The notes: generated by a model from the letters alone, not told the origin. Counted from the stretch's first letter, positions 1 through 8,745 are shown. The stretch: 43,137 nucleotides of DNA from Microbacteriaceae bacterium (GCA_025463565.1 JAODAT010000123.1:1-43137), one strand, 5' to 3'. Numbers and translations: made by a program.

Positions 1-16
1 GCCATAGGGTTTTGTC

Positions 17-1681
17 ATGGCCGTTGGAAGCGAATGGTGGCGTTCGGCGGTCATCTACCAGATCTATCCGCGCTCGTTTTCTGAGGGCGCAGGCGCGACC
101 GGTGTGGGCGATCTGGCCGGCATCACTGCTCGGTTGCCCGCCCTCGTCGAACTCGGCGTGGATGCCGTCTGGGTCTCGCCCTTCTACCCGTCACCGCAGA
201 AAGACGCTGGCTACGACGTCGCCGACTACTGCGCCGTCGACCCGCTGTTCGGCACGCTGGCCGACTTCGACGCCCTGCTGAAGGAGGCGCACGGCCTCGG
301 TCTCAAGTTCATCGTCGACCTGGTGCCCAACCACACCTCCGACCAGCACGCCTGGTTCCAGGCGGCACTCGCCTCGCCGAAGGGCAGCGACGACCGTGAC
401 CACTACATCTTCCGGGAGGGTCTCGGCAAAGCCGGAGAGCTGCCGCCCAACAACTGGGAATCCGTCTTCGGCGGTCCGGCCTGGACGCGAGTCATCGAAC
501 CGGACGGTGCCCCCGGCCAGTGGTACCTTCACCTCTTCGACACCTCGCAGCCCGACCTCAACTGGCACAGCGCGTGGGTGCACGAGCAGTTCCGCGAGAT
601 CCTGCGATTCTGGCTCGGCCGGGGTGTCGACGGCTTCCGGGTGGATGTCGCCCACGGCCTGATGAAAGCACCCGGGCTTCCCGACTACACGCCGCCCGTC
701 AACGCCAACAGCATGGGCCTGCAGCAGGAGCTCTCCTCCGACGACGAACCGCCCACCCCGCCGTACTGGGCCCAGGACACCGTGCACGCCATCTACCGCG
801 ACTGGCATCGGGTGCTCGAGCAGTACCCGGGCGAGCAGGTGCTCGTCGCCGAGGCCTGGGTCGAGCCGCTCTCCAAGCTCGCCCGCTGGGTGCGGCCAGA
901 CGAGATGCAGCAGGCCTTCAACTTCGCCTACCTCGAGAACCCGTGGGATGCCACCGCCGTTCGCGAAATCATTGACGGTTCGCTCGCGGCCTTCGGAGCG
1001 GTCGGAGCGCCGAGCACCTGGGTGCTGTCCAACCACGACGTCGTGCGGCACGCGACCCGACTGTCGCTGGTGGGCGACCACCCGCAGGGCGTCGGCGTCG
1101 GGCCCGCATCGACAGGGGTGCCCGACCGTGCATTCGGCCTCCGACGAGCGCGCGCCGCCACGGCGGTCATGCTCGCGCTGCCCGGCAGCGCCTACCTGTA
1201 CCAGGGCGAAGAACTCGGCCTGCCCGAGGTGATCGACCTGCCGGATACCGCTCGACAGGACCCGACCTGGGCTCGCACCCACCACGAGCGTTACGGACGG
1301 GACGGATGTCGCGTGCCGCTCCCCTGGGAAGCCCACGCGCCCGCATACGGGTTCAGCGACTCGGGGCAGTCGTGGCTGCCGCAGCCGCCGTACTGGGGCG
1401 GATACGCGCGCGACGCCCAGGCGGGCGATGAGGGGTCGACGCTGGAACTGTACCGGGCCGCGCTGCGGCTGCGGGCATCCGAAACCCTCGGCACCGGCAT
1501 CGTAACCTGGTTAGAGGGTTACCCGTCGACCGCGCTGGCGTTCAGCAACGCGAACGTCACCGTGATCGCGAACGCCGGGCGCGAGCACGTGATGCTGCCG
1601 AAGGGCGAGCTTCTGCTGTCGTCGCAGCCGGGAACGGTCGACGTGCTCGAGCCCGACACCACGGTGTGGCTGCGCATCTAG
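17..1681 (+). CDS. GH13 alpha-glucosidase (oligo-1,6-glucosidase/alpha-glucosidase type)
   Basis: Cytosolic family-13 glycoside hydrolase of 554 residues, the normal size for bacterial alpha-glucosidases. It opens with the typical AVIYQIYPRSF strand. The predicted catalytic triad is visible: nucleophile D210 in GFRVDVAHG, acid/base E279 in VAEAWVEP, and transition-state stabiliser D341 in SNHDV. The DLVPNH loop lies near residue 105. These features support release of glucose from short alpha-glucosides (maltose, isomaltose or related); I cannot tell linkage specificity. ATG 17 gives the family-typical N-terminus, although no strong Shine-Dalgarno sequence precedes it and only 16 bases of upstream sequence are in the window. 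Its TAG stop abuts the stop of the convergent M23 gene with no spacer. Confidence 0.93.
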   Translation: MAVGSEWWRSAVIYQIYPRSFSEGAGATGVGDLAGITARLPALVELGVDAVWVSPFYPSPQKDAGYDVADYCAVDPLFGTLADFDALLKEAHGLGLKFIVDLVPNHTSDQHAWFQAALASPKGSDDRDHYIFREGLGKAGELPPNNWESVFGGPAWTRVIEPDGAPGQWYLHLFDTSQPDLNWHSAWVHEQFREILRFWLGRGVDGFRVDVAHGLMKAPGLPDYTPPVNANSMGLQQELSSDDEPPTPPYWAQDTVHAIYRDWHRVLEQYPGEQVLVAEAWVEPLSKLARWVRPDEMQQAFNFAYLENPWDATAVREIIDGSLAAFGAVGAPSTWVLSNHDVVRHATRLSLVGDHPQGVGVGPASTGVPDRAFGLRRARAATAVMLALPGSAYLYQGEELGLPEVIDLPDTARQDPTWARTHHERYGRDGCRVPLPWEAHAPAYGFSDSGQSWLPQPPYWGGYARDAQAGDEGSTLELYRAALRLRASETLGTGIVTWLEGYPSTALAFSNANVTVIANAGREHVMLPKGELLLSSQPGTVDVLEPDTTVWLRI

Positions 1682-2761
1682 CTAGTTCGCGTTGGCTTTA
1701 AGCCAGGCGAAGGGGTCGATCGGCACGTTGTTCACGTGGATCTCGAGGTGCAGGTGCGCTCCGGTCGACTCACCGGTGCTGCCGACCAGGCCGATGATCT
1801 GCGCGACCGTCACGTGATCGCCGATCGCCACCTTGATCGACCCGTCGAGCATGTGCGCATAAACGCTCTGCACCTGCACCCCCTTGATCACGTGATCGAT
1901 GACGACGTGGTTGCCGAGGCCTGCGTGCGAGTTGACGACATCGCTCACGACACCGTCGGCGATCGCGCCGATCGGCGCGCCCATGCCCGGGTCGAAGTCG
2001 ACTCCCTCGTGGAAGGTTGAGCAGAACGAGCATCCGGCCACTTCGCGCGGACCGAACCCGGTCGCGATCGGCACCTGCACCGGGAAGGGCCACTGGATGG
2101 TTCCGTTGGGGTCGTTGCTGTACGCCCAGCTGGTGCTGCCGAACTGGATGGCGTACCGCTCGGCGAGAGTCTCCACCGTGTACTTGTCACGCGCCGAGGT
2201 CTGGGCGACCGCGTTGGCGTTGACCGCGGCGAGGCTCTGGGACGCCTGCACCTTGCTTGCGCTCAGCGCGTTCAGTTCACCGTCGACATTGGATGCCATC
2301 AGCGCGTTCGCCGGCAACGAGGTCGCGACGAGCAGGGCTCCCGCACCGACCATTGCGAGGAGGCTCAGCACCTTCGGAAGGACTCGGCGGCGCAGCGACT
2401 TCTTCTGCGGACGGGATGAGTAACCGGGCCTCGACAGCGACGGCACCGCGATCGAGTCGTTGCGCACCAGGGGCGCGCGCTCCTGGGACTGCTGCGGCGC
2501 GTTCTTCTGGGGTTTCGCGAGGGCCGCCATCCGCAGCTCTCGGCGTGAAGTGGGGGCGACGTAGGGCGTGGCCTCGTAGTGCTGAACCACTGGCTCTGCA
2601 TTGATTGGGTCTGGCACGAACACCTGCGGCGGCTCGAACGGCTGCAGCGCGGCCGGCTCGACGGCGATCGACGATTCGAGGTGCTCGGGCTCTTCTGTTC
2701 CAAAGCCCATTTGGCCGAGCGTCTCATCGTCCTGGTTCTCCAGGCTCCAGTCGAATCCCAT
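1682..2761 (-). CDS. Membrane-anchored M23 family metallopeptidase
   Basis: 359-residue cell-wall hydrolase candidate. The first ~125 residues are a polar cytoplasmic tail ending in a basic patch (SLRRRVLPK). One membrane segment follows (~130-150), then an extracellular linker and a C-terminal LytM/M23 domain (~235-350). Zinc-binding residues are visible: H251 and D255 in HEGVD, and the HLH pair at 336-338 in AHLHLEIH. The M23 family cleaves peptidoglycan stem peptides or cross-bridges; activity here is inferred from the intact motif. Two cysteines (GCSFC) lie just before the first zinc ligand and could form a disulfide. The long N-terminal tail suggests a regulated, non-diffusible enzyme. 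It is preceded by 175 bases without a gene. Confidence 0.9.
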   Translation of the reverse strand: MGFDWSLENQDDETLGQMGFGTEEPEHLESSIAVEPAALQPFEPPQVFVPDPINAEPVVQHYEATPYVAPTSRRELRMAALAKPQKNAPQQSQERAPLVRNDSIAVPSLSRPGYSSRPQKKSLRRRVLPKVLSLLAMVGAGALLVATSLPANALMASNVDGELNALSASKVQASQSLAAVNANAVAQTSARDKYTVETLAERYAIQFGSTSWAYSNDPNGTIQWPFPVQVPIATGFGPREVAGCSFCSTFHEGVDFDPGMGAPIGAIADGVVSDVVNSHAGLGNHVVIDHVIKGVQVQSVYAHMLDGSIKVAIGDHVTVAQIIGLVGSTGESTGAHLHLEIHVNNVPIDPFAWLKANAN

Positions 2762-2914
2762 TTACCGTGCCTCAGCCGGGGTCGCTGGGAGCAGCAGACC
2801 GCAGGGCTTATGTGTGAGGAGCAAGGTTTTCCTTAGCGACCATCCGGGGTTAACTGGTCGAATCGGGTGATATATTGACTCGCTTTATAACGAATCAGTA
2901 AAGGCTAAGCCATA

Positions 2915-2929
2915 GCCCCCGATGGGGGC
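2915..2929 (-). terminator. Short GC hairpin after the inositol-monophosphatase-like gene
   Basis: A perfect 6-bp stem (GCCCCC/GGGGGC, 3-base loop) begins 8 bases past the stop of the minus-strand gene ending at 2937. Only a weak T-rich stretch follows, so it is a modest terminator candidate. The rest of 2762-2914 holds AT-rich patches that could be promoter elements; I recognise no riboswitch there. Confidence 0.4.
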
Positions 2930-2936
2930 AAGCATC

Positions 2937-3737
2937 TCAGGCGAAGGCTCCCAGGGCGTCGAGGGCGGATTCGAGCGCCTTGGACAACGCCGGGTCGGCC
3001 GCCAGCACGAACTCGCGGCCGGGTGGGTTGCCCGGGGTTCCGCTGACCCGCGCACCGGCCTCGCGCGCGATCAGCGCCCCGGCCGCGTGATCCCACGGGC
3101 TCAGTTCGCGCTCGAGGTAGGCGTCGAGACGCCCGCACGCGACGGCGCAGAGGTCGAGCGCCGCCGACCCCATCCGGCGGATGTCGCGCACCTGCCCGAT
3201 GAGGCCCGCCACGACGAGCGCGTGCGCGGTTCGCACCTCGGCCCGGTACGCGAAGCCCGTACCGACCAGCGCCTGGTCGAGCGGAACAGCCGTGTTCACG
3301 TGGATGGGTTCGCCGTTGAGGAAGGCACCACCGCCGACGGTCGCGGTGAACAGGTCACCGCTCGCCGGGCTGAACACCACTCCGGCGAGCGCCGACCAGC
3401 GAGCGGGGTCGGGCTCCCCCTCCACCACGGCGATGCTCACCGCGTACTGCGGAATTCCGTAGAAGAAGTTGACCGTCCCGTCGATCGGGTCGACCACCCA
3501 GGTACGACCGCTGGTGCCGCGCTCGGCGCCGCTCTCCTCACCGAAGAAGCCGTCATCCGGGCACTGTTCCTTGATGCGGCTGCGGATGAGCGCCTCCGTC
3601 TCGCGGTCGGCGAACGTGACGATGTCTTCCTTCGACGACTTGCTGGCGGCCACGCTCACACCCTCGGCACGACGCATGCGGGCGAGTTCCCCGGCCTCGG
3701 TCGCGATCGAGACGGCCAGATCGAGGAGTTCGCTCAT
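2937..3737 (-). CDS. Inositol monophosphatase family protein
   Basis: 266-residue Mg2+-dependent sugar/nucleotide phosphatase of the IMPase/CysQ/HisN superfamily. The diagnostic metal site is present: D83-PID86-GT in WVVDPIDGTVNF, an upstream GEE motif in FFGEESG, and the C-terminal W-D216-HAAG motif. The family hydrolyses inositol phosphates, histidinol phosphate or 3'-phosphoadenosine phosphate; motif reading does not separate these. I chose ATG 3737 (MSELLDLAV...) over an in-frame GTG at 3764 because family members start here. It lies alone, divergent from the acetyltransferase gene at 3811. Confidence 0.88.
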   Translation of the reverse strand: MSELLDLAVSIATEAGELARMRRAEGVSVAASKSSKEDIVTFADRETEALIRSRIKEQCPDDGFFGEESGAERGTSGRTWVVDPIDGTVNFFYGIPQYAVSIAVVEGEPDPARWSALAGVVFSPASGDLFTATVGGGAFLNGEPIHVNTAVPLDQALVGTGFAYRAEVRTAHALVVAGLIGQVRDIRRMGSAALDLCAVACGRLDAYLERELSPWDHAAGALIAREAGARVSGTPGNPPGREFVLAADPALSKALESALDALGAFA

Positions 3738-3810
3738 GCTCCCGATGCTAGGCGACACACTCACCGCATGTCGGCGGCCTCGGTGCTGCCGCGGGAGAGA
3801 AGATCAATGG

Positions 3811-4353
3811 ATGTCCAGCGGCCGCCTCATGCTCATTAAGAGTCCCGAGTTCCAGGCGATGGCCGCACGCGTGGTCGAGGTGATGGCGCTCACCTCACGA
3901 CTCAACGTGCTGCCGTTCGACGACGAGACCGGCAAAGCGGAGCTGTTCGAGAAGATCCTCGGCAAGCCGCTTCCGCCGAAGGCGACGATCTATCCCCCGT
4001 TCTATACGGAGCACGGGCTGAACCTCGAGCTCGACGAGCGGGTCTTCATCAACCAGGGCTGCACATTTCTCGACTACGCCGGCATCCGTCTCGGGGCGGG
4101 CACCATGATCGGGCCGAAGGTGACCTTCATCACCAGCGGACACCCGGTCGACCCTGAGGAGCGCCACCATTACCTCACCGGCGGGCCGATCGATGTGGCC
4201 GAGAACGTCTGGATCGGCGCGGGCGCCACGATCCTGCCCGGCGTCAGCATCGGACGGGATGCAGTGATCGCTGCCGGCGCCATCGTCGCCGACGACGTTC
4301 CGGCGGCGAGCCTGGTCGCCGGCCCCAAGGGAACCGTCATCCGCGACTGGTGA
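3811..4353 (+). CDS. Sugar O-acetyltransferase (maltose acetyltransferase/LacA-like hexapeptide protein)
   Basis: 180 residues with an N-terminal Mac-like helical segment (to ~50) followed by left-handed beta-helix hexapeptide repeats. The signature stretch is DVAENVWIGAGATILPGVSI, with the SGHPVDPEER loop that carries the catalytic His of this family. Predicted to move an acetyl group from acetyl-CoA to a sugar hydroxyl; the acceptor is unknown. An open frame extends further upstream, but ATG 3811 has a purine-rich ribosome site (GGGAGAGAAG) about 9 bases ahead and avoids overlap with the divergent gene. ATG 3829 is a shorter alternative. Confidence 0.88.
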   Translation: MSSGRLMLIKSPEFQAMAARVVEVMALTSRLNVLPFDDETGKAELFEKILGKPLPPKATIYPPFYTEHGLNLELDERVFINQGCTFLDYAGIRLGAGTMIGPKVTFITSGHPVDPEERHHYLTGGPIDVAENVWIGAGATILPGVSIGRDAVIAAGAIVADDVPAASLVAGPKGTVIRDW

Positions 4354-4360
4354 ATAGCGG

Positions 4361-4411
4361 GCGATTGTGCGCCCGCGTCACCACGGTGCGTGCGCGCCGT
4401 CGCACAATCGC
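4361..4411. repeat. Inverted repeat with GCGATTGTGCG arms
   Basis: Perfect 11-base arms (4361-4371 and 4401-4411, 29-base spacer) start 7 bases after the acetyltransferase stop codon. The same arm (GCGATTGTGC ... GCACAATC) recurs at 28982-29049, also just after a stop codon. Probably a 3'-end hairpin element; it has no T-tract, so it is not a classical terminator. Confidence 0.6.
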
Positions 4412-4464
4412 GACATAACGGCACAGTCACCCTGCTGAGCCGCGCCGACGGCGCAGCGGGCACG

Positions 4465-4490
4465 AAAAAGGGCCCGGCTGAGCCGGGCCC
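4465..4490 (-). terminator. Rho-independent terminator of tRNA-Tyr
   Basis: Read on the minus strand, a GC-only stem (arms 4470-4479 and 4481-4490, perfectly complementary; the innermost pairs must open to form a loop) is followed by five T residues. It begins one base past the encoded CCA end of the tRNA. Confidence 0.85.
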
Positions 4491-4491
4491 G

Positions 4492-4576
4492 TGGTGGCAA
4501 GTGCAGGATTCGAACCTGCGAAGTCTAAGACGGCTGATTTACAGTCAGATCCCTTTGGCCACTTGGGTAACTTGCC
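4492..4576 (-). tRNA. tRNA-Tyr (anticodon GTA)
   Basis: Read on the minus strand, the acceptor arms are GGCAAGT (4576-4570) and ACTTGCC (4502-4496). The anticodon loop is CTGTAAA, with GTA as anticodon. A long variable arm, as expected for bacterial tRNA-Tyr, separates it from the T-arm GGTTCGAATCC. The discriminator is A at 4495 and the CCA end is encoded (4494-4492). Length is 82 nt plus CCA. It sits between the lytic transglycosylase gene and its own terminator. Confidence 0.97.
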
Positions 4577-4601
4577 ATGGCACACGCAAACGCGCTCACC
4601 A

Positions 4602-4630
4602 AGGATACCTATTTTGACTGGCTCGCATAA
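4602..4630 (-). promoter_or_regulatory. Candidate promoter for tRNA-Tyr
   Basis: On the minus strand TTATGC (4630-4625) and TATCCT (4607-4602) are separated by 17 bases, which would put transcription start roughly 19 bases before the tRNA. The -35 box lies inside the 3' end of the lytic transglycosylase gene. Prediction from spacing only. Confidence 0.4.
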
Positions 4631-5364
4631 TCGGCGGCGTAGCGCGCGACCTCGTCAACGTAGGCGTCCGACGAGTTGTAAGCGAGCACCGCGGTGCGCC
4701 ATCCGGTTTCGGTACCGAGGTTGCCGCCGGCGCGGCACAGGTAGTGTGCGGCCGCCATCGTCGAGTCGTCGATGTTCTGCGGATTCTCGACCCCGTCGCC
4801 GTTCGCGTCGACGTGCCAGTTGCGCCACGCCTCCGGGATCAGCTGCATCGGGCCGACCGCCCGATCGCCGGTCGCGTCGCCGTCGATCGCGCCGCCATCC
4901 GAGTCCGGGATGTGCGCGGTAGACGTGCCGTCAAGAGCGACACCGAAGATGGCCGGCACGGCATCCCCGTTTGCGGTGATCTTGCCGCCGAAGATCGTGC
5001 CGTGCCGGGATTCCACCTCGCCGATCGCGGCCAGCAGGTTCCAGCCGATGCCGCAGGCCGGCTGCACCTGCGGGTTCACGATAGCGACGCCGGTGTATGC
5101 CTCCAGCGCTCGGGTTGGGATGCCGGTCTTCTTCGCGGTCGCGGTGATCCATTTCGCGTCGGCCTGCGTGGCAACCCCGGCGCCCGGCTTCGCGGCCGTC
5201 TGCACCGCCGCTGCGGACACCCAGCTCGGCGCCGGCCCTTCGCCACCGTCCGTCTTCAGCGAGGGCACGACTGTCGGTGCGGCGAGGATGACGATCGCGA
5301 CGACCACACCGATCCCGACGACGCCCGCCGCCACGATCAGCAGCACTCGCGGGATGATCCTCAT
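4609..5364 (-). CDS. Membrane-anchored lytic murein transglycosylase
   Basis: 251 residues: an N-terminal signal-anchor (~5-30, VLLIVAAGVVGIGVVVAIVI), a short Ala/Pro-rich linker, then an MltB/SLT-type lysozyme-like domain (~75-245). The catalytic Glu is probably that of AAIGEVESRHG. Partner motifs are AVGPMQLIPEAW, a DANGDG Asp-rich loop, and the AAHYLCRAGGNL and VLAYNSSDAY stretches. The family cuts peptidoglycan glycan strands to leave 1,6-anhydromuramic ends, acting outside the membrane. Two Cys (in QPACGIG and YLCRAG) may form a disulfide. Divergent from yajQ across 40 bases. Confidence 0.9.
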   Translation of the reverse strand: MRIIPRVLLIVAAGVVGIGVVVAIVILAAPTVVPSLKTDGGEGPAPSWVSAAAVQTAAKPGAGVATQADAKWITATAKKTGIPTRALEAYTGVAIVNPQVQPACGIGWNLLAAIGEVESRHGTIFGGKITANGDAVPAIFGVALDGTSTAHIPDSDGGAIDGDATGDRAVGPMQLIPEAWRNWHVDANGDGVENPQNIDDSTMAAAHYLCRAGGNLGTETGWRTAVLAYNSSDAYVDEVARYAADYASQSK

Positions 5365-5404
5365 GGTTCCCCATCATGCCCGTGCCCGCGGTTAAACTGC
5401 TGCC

Positions 5405-5893
5405 ATGGCTGATCCAACGTTTGACATCGTGAGCAAGGTCGACAAGATGGAGGCCGACAACGCGCTTCATCAGGCCCAGAAGGAGATCGCCCAGCGCTAC
5501 GACTTCAAGAACGTCGGCGCCGAGGTGGACTGGAGCGGCGAGAAGCTGCTGCTGAAGGCCTCGTCGGAGGATCGCGTGAAGGCCGTGCTCGAAGTGCTCG
5601 AGGCCAAGTTCATCAAGCGCGGCATCTCGTTGCGAAGCCTCGACACGGGCGAACCGTACCCGTCGGGCAAGGAGTACCGCATCGACGTGTCGCTGAAGAA
5701 CGGCATCTCCTCCGAGGACGCGAAGAAGGTCTCCAAGATCATCCGTGACGAAGGCCCGAAGACCGTGAAGTCGCAGATCCAGGGCGACGAGCTGCGTGTC
5801 ACCTCGAAGAGCCGGGACGACCTGCAGGCGACAATGGCCCTGCTGAAGGGGTCAGATCTCGACATCGACCTCCAGTTCGTCAACTTCAGATGA
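5405..5893 (+). CDS. YajQ family nucleotide-binding protein
   Basis: 162 residues, full length for the YajQ (UPF0234) family, with the conserved start FDIVSKVDKMEADNALHQ and later KEYRIDVSLKNGISSEDAKK. Some proteobacterial members bind cyclic di-GMP or act as regulatory cofactors; whether this actinobacterial protein does is not shown here. ATG 5405 gives the normal N-terminus. The cardiolipin synthase gene starts 13 bases after its stop, so the two may be co-transcribed. Confidence 0.93.
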   Translation: MADPTFDIVSKVDKMEADNALHQAQKEIAQRYDFKNVGAEVDWSGEKLLLKASSEDRVKAVLEVLEAKFIKRGISLRSLDTGEPYPSGKEYRIDVSLKNGISSEDAKKVSKIIRDEGPKTVKSQIQGDELRVTSKSRDDLQATMALLKGSDLDIDLQFVNFR

Positions 5894-5906
5894 CGGCCGT
5901 TTTCGA

Positions 5907-7370
5907 ATGACATCGGACACCCTCGGGGCGATCTACGCGGTCGTCGTGCTCGTGGTCGACATCGTCATTCGCGTGCTCGCGGTCATCTTCGTGCCGCAGA
6001 ACCGCAAACCGCAAACGGCGGCGGCGTGGCTGCTCGCCATCTTCCTCATCCCCTATGTCGGCATCATCCTGTTCCTCCTCATCGGCAATACCCGACTGCC
6101 CAAGTCGCGTCGGGACAAGCAGCGGGAGATCAACGAGTACATCCTCGAGACCACTGAGGGCATGGATGAGGTCGAGCGCGACCCCGACTTTCCGCCGTGG
6201 CTGGACCCGATCGTGGAGCTCAACCGCACGCTCGGTTCGATGCCGCTGGTCGGCGGCAACACCACGCACTTCTACACGGAGTACGAGGAGTCGCTCGCAG
6301 CGATGACGGACGCGATGACCGATGCGAAGCGGTTCATCCACGTCGAGTTCTACATCCTCGCGCTCGACAAGACGACTCGGCCGTTCTTCGACGCAATGGA
6401 TGCCGCCATCAGGCGCGGCGTCACCGTGCGGGTGCTGTTCGACCACATCGCGTGCCTGCGTTCTCCGCACTACCACCGCACCCTTCATGCGCTGCGGCGC
6501 ATGGGTGCCATCTGGCATCCGATGCTCCCGATCCAGCCGCTGCGCGGCAAGTTCCAGCGGCCCGACCTGCGCAACCACCGCAAGATCCTGGTGATCGATG
6601 GCGTCGAAGCTTTCACCGGGTCGCAGAACGTCATCGACCGCAGCTACAACAAGCGCGGCAATATCTCGCGTGGCCTGAAGTGGAAGGATTTCATGGCCCG
6701 CTTCGAGGGCCCGGTGGTCGCCGGCATCAACGCGCTGTTCGTCACCGACTGGTACAGCGAGACGAACGAGCTGCTGGTGCGCGAGGCGCGAGACGCCACG
6801 CACCCGAAGCTGACGCACGCGCTGGATGCCCAGGTGGTGCCGAGCGGTCCCGGTTTCGACCTGGAGAACAACCTGCGCCTGTTCAACGCGCTGGTCTACA
6901 GCGCGCAGCGCAAGGTGATCATCACGAGCCCGTACTTCGTGCCCGACGATTCGATGCTCTACGCGATCACGAACGCTGCATACCGCGGGCTCGACGTGCA
7001 GCTCTTCGCTTCGGAGATCGGTGACCAGGCGGTGGTCTATCACGCGCAGCGCAGCTACTACGAGGCGCTGCTCCGGGCCGGCGTGCGGATCTTCCTCTAC
7101 AAGGCGCCGTACATTTTGCACGCCAAGCACATCTCGATCGACGACGACGTGGCGGTCATCGGGTCGAGCAACATGGACATGCGCTCGTTCAGCCTTGACT
7201 ACGAGATCTCCATCATGATGCGCGGACATGAGGCGGTATCCCGGCTGCGCGAGGTGGAGGAGAGCTACCGCGTCGAGTCCAAGGAGATCACGCTCGAGGC
7301 GTGGCTGAAGCGCCCGATCCGCTCGAAGGTGCTCGACAACACGGCCCGCCTGACGGCCGCGCTGCAGTAG
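5907..7370 (+). CDS. cls: Cardiolipin synthase (phospholipase D superfamily)
   Basis: 487-residue membrane enzyme that joins two phosphatidylglycerol molecules (or PG with another donor) to make cardiolipin. Two N-terminal membrane segments (~5-25 and ~35-58) form the PLDNc_N domain. Both HKD catalytic motifs are present: NHRKILVIDGVEAFTGSQN near residue 225 and HAKHISIDDDVAVIGSSN near 405. Length and order match ClsA-type enzymes. No convincing Shine-Dalgarno sequence is seen before ATG 5907, so translation may be coupled to yajQ. Confidence 0.93.
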   Translation: MTSDTLGAIYAVVVLVVDIVIRVLAVIFVPQNRKPQTAAAWLLAIFLIPYVGIILFLLIGNTRLPKSRRDKQREINEYILETTEGMDEVERDPDFPPWLDPIVELNRTLGSMPLVGGNTTHFYTEYEESLAAMTDAMTDAKRFIHVEFYILALDKTTRPFFDAMDAAIRRGVTVRVLFDHIACLRSPHYHRTLHALRRMGAIWHPMLPIQPLRGKFQRPDLRNHRKILVIDGVEAFTGSQNVIDRSYNKRGNISRGLKWKDFMARFEGPVVAGINALFVTDWYSETNELLVREARDATHPKLTHALDAQVVPSGPGFDLENNLRLFNALVYSAQRKVIITSPYFVPDDSMLYAITNAAYRGLDVQLFASEIGDQAVVYHAQRSYYEALLRAGVRIFLYKAPYILHAKHISIDDDVAVIGSSNMDMRSFSLDYEISIMMRGHEAVSRLREVEESYRVESKEITLEAWLKRPIRSKVLDNTARLTAALQ

Positions 7371-7377
7371 CTGCGCA

Positions 7378-8745
7378 CTAAACCTCGCCGCGGGAGATCT
7401 GTACCATCTCGTCGCGCGGCACGACCTTGATGCGGTTGCGGCCTACCGGCTCGCCCAGCAGGAACTCGTGCCGGTCGAGGCGGTGCCAGCCGTCGAGGGT
7501 CGTGTACTTGATTCCACGCGACTCGAGCAGGTCGAGCACGGACTGTTCGTCCGGCTCGGCCGGCGTCCACCAGCTGGCCTCGTCGTTCATGAGGTTCTTG
7601 ATGGTCTCCATCGCGTCGCTCTTGGTGTGGCCGATGAGCCCGATCGGGCCGCGCTTGATCCAGCCGGTCGCATAAACACCGTGCAACTGCTGCCCGGCAT
7701 CGTCGAGCACCTGGCCCTCGCGGTTCGGGATGACACCACGCCGCTCGTCGAACGGGATCTCGTCGAGAGGGGAGCCGAAGTAACCGACCGCGCGGTAGAT
7801 GGCCTGGATCGGCAGCTCGCGGAACTCGCCCGTCCCCTTCACGCCGCCCTCGGCATCCGGAACCGTGCGCTCGTAACGGAAGCCGCTCACGGTCCCTGAG
7901 CCCGTCGAAGGGTCACCGGTCACCTCGACCGGGTTCGCGTAGAAGTGCAGGTGCAGCCGGCGCGACGCCGAGCCGACCTCGCGCTGGCGCCACTGCTGCA
8001 GCACCTTGTCGATCACGAAAACCTGCTTGTTGGCGGCGATCGCGGCCTTCGACGCCTCGTCGTAGTCGAAATCCTCGTCGTAGACGATCATGTCCACGTC
8101 GCGAAGCTCGCCGAGCTCACGCAGTTCCAGCGGCGAGAACTTCACCTGCGCGGGCCCGCGACGGCCGAAGACGTGAACGTCGGTGACCGGCGAGCCCTTG
8201 AGCACCGTGTACACGTTGTCCGGAATCTCGGTGGGCAGCAGGTCATCAGCATGCTTCGCCAGGATGCGGGCGACATCCAGCGCGACGTTGCCGTTGCCGA
8301 CGACGGCGACGCTCTTCGCCTCCAGCGGCCACTCCCGCGGGAAGTCGGGGTGCCCGTCGTACCAGCTGACGAAATCGGCGGCGCCGTAGCTGCCGTCCAG
8401 TTCGATTCCCGGGATGTTCAGTGCGGCATCCCGGATGGCTCCGGTGGAGAAGATGACGGCGTTGTAGTGCTTCTTCAGGTCGGCGAGCGTGATGTCGCGC
8501 CCGAACAGCACGTTGCCGAACAGCCGGATCTGCCCCGAGTCGAGCACGTCGCGCAGCGCGTTGATGATGCCCTTGATGCGCGGGTGGTCGGGGGCCACAC
8601 CGTATCGGACCAGCCCGTACGGTGCAGGAAGCTGCTCGAACAGGTCGATTGAGACATCGAAGTGCCGCTCGGCCTTCAGCAGGATGTCGGCCGCATAGAT
8701 GCCGGCCGGCCCTGCGCCCACGATGGCGAGGCGCAATTTGGTCAT
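7378..8745 (-). CDS. FprA-like ferredoxin/adrenodoxin-type NADP+ reductase
   Basis: 455-residue flavoprotein. It has an N-terminal FAD Rossmann motif (IVGAGPAGIYAADIL), an EQLPAPYGLVRYGVAPDHP segment, an NADP-binding motif (AVVGNGNVALDVARIL) and the C-terminal signature ATGWIKRGPIGLIGHTKSDA. These match the mitochondrial adrenodoxin-reductase/FprA family, which moves electrons between NADPH and ferredoxin. ATG 8745 is preceded by AAGGAG at good spacing; the longer open frame upstream is spurious. Oddity: residues 277-285 (GDPSTGSGT) are encoded by a copy of a dispersed 24-base repeat (7891-7914) and look like an insertion in a loop. Confidence 0.9.
   Translation of the reverse strand: MTKLRLAIVGAGPAGIYAADILLKAERHFDVSIDLFEQLPAPYGLVRYGVAPDHPRIKGIINALRDVLDSGQIRLFGNVLFGRDITLADLKKHYNAVIFSTGAIRDAALNIPGIELDGSYGAADFVSWYDGHPDFPREWPLEAKSVAVVGNGNVALDVARILAKHADDLLPTEIPDNVYTVLKGSPVTDVHVFGRRGPAQVKFSPLELRELGELRDVDMIVYDEDFDYDEASKAAIAANKQVFVIDKVLQQWRQREVGSASRRLHLHFYANPVEVTGDPSTGSGTVSGFRYERTVPDAEGGVKGTGEFRELPIQAIYRAVGYFGSPLDEIPFDERRGVIPNREGQVLDDAGQQLHGVYATGWIKRGPIGLIGHTKSDAMETIKNLMNDEASWWTPAEPDEQSVLDLLESRGIKYTTLDGWHRLDRHEFLLGEPVGRNRIKVVPRDEMVQISRGEV
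7891..7914 (-). repeat. 24-base dispersed repeat inside the fprA-like gene
   Basis: The minus strand reads GACCCTTCGACGGGCTCAGG then GACC. It matches 33904-33927 in aspS at 22 of 24 bases. In both genes the frame is the same and gives the peptide GDPSTGS. Confidence 0.8.

Noticed and set aside
2762-2936. Possible c-di-AMP (ydaO) riboswitch before the M23 gene
   Set aside because: M23 and related genes often carry one in Actinobacteria, but I could not find the conserved GGG-TGAA and CCGAATC-type blocks.
4361-4411. Reading the GCGATTGTGC hairpin as a Rho-independent terminator
   Set aside because: Long spacer and no T-tract; kept as a repeat.
5886-7229. 447-codon open frame antisense to cardiolipin synthase
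   Set aside because: The sense frame has intact HKD motifs; this frame is an Arg/His/Val-rich antisense artefact of high GC.
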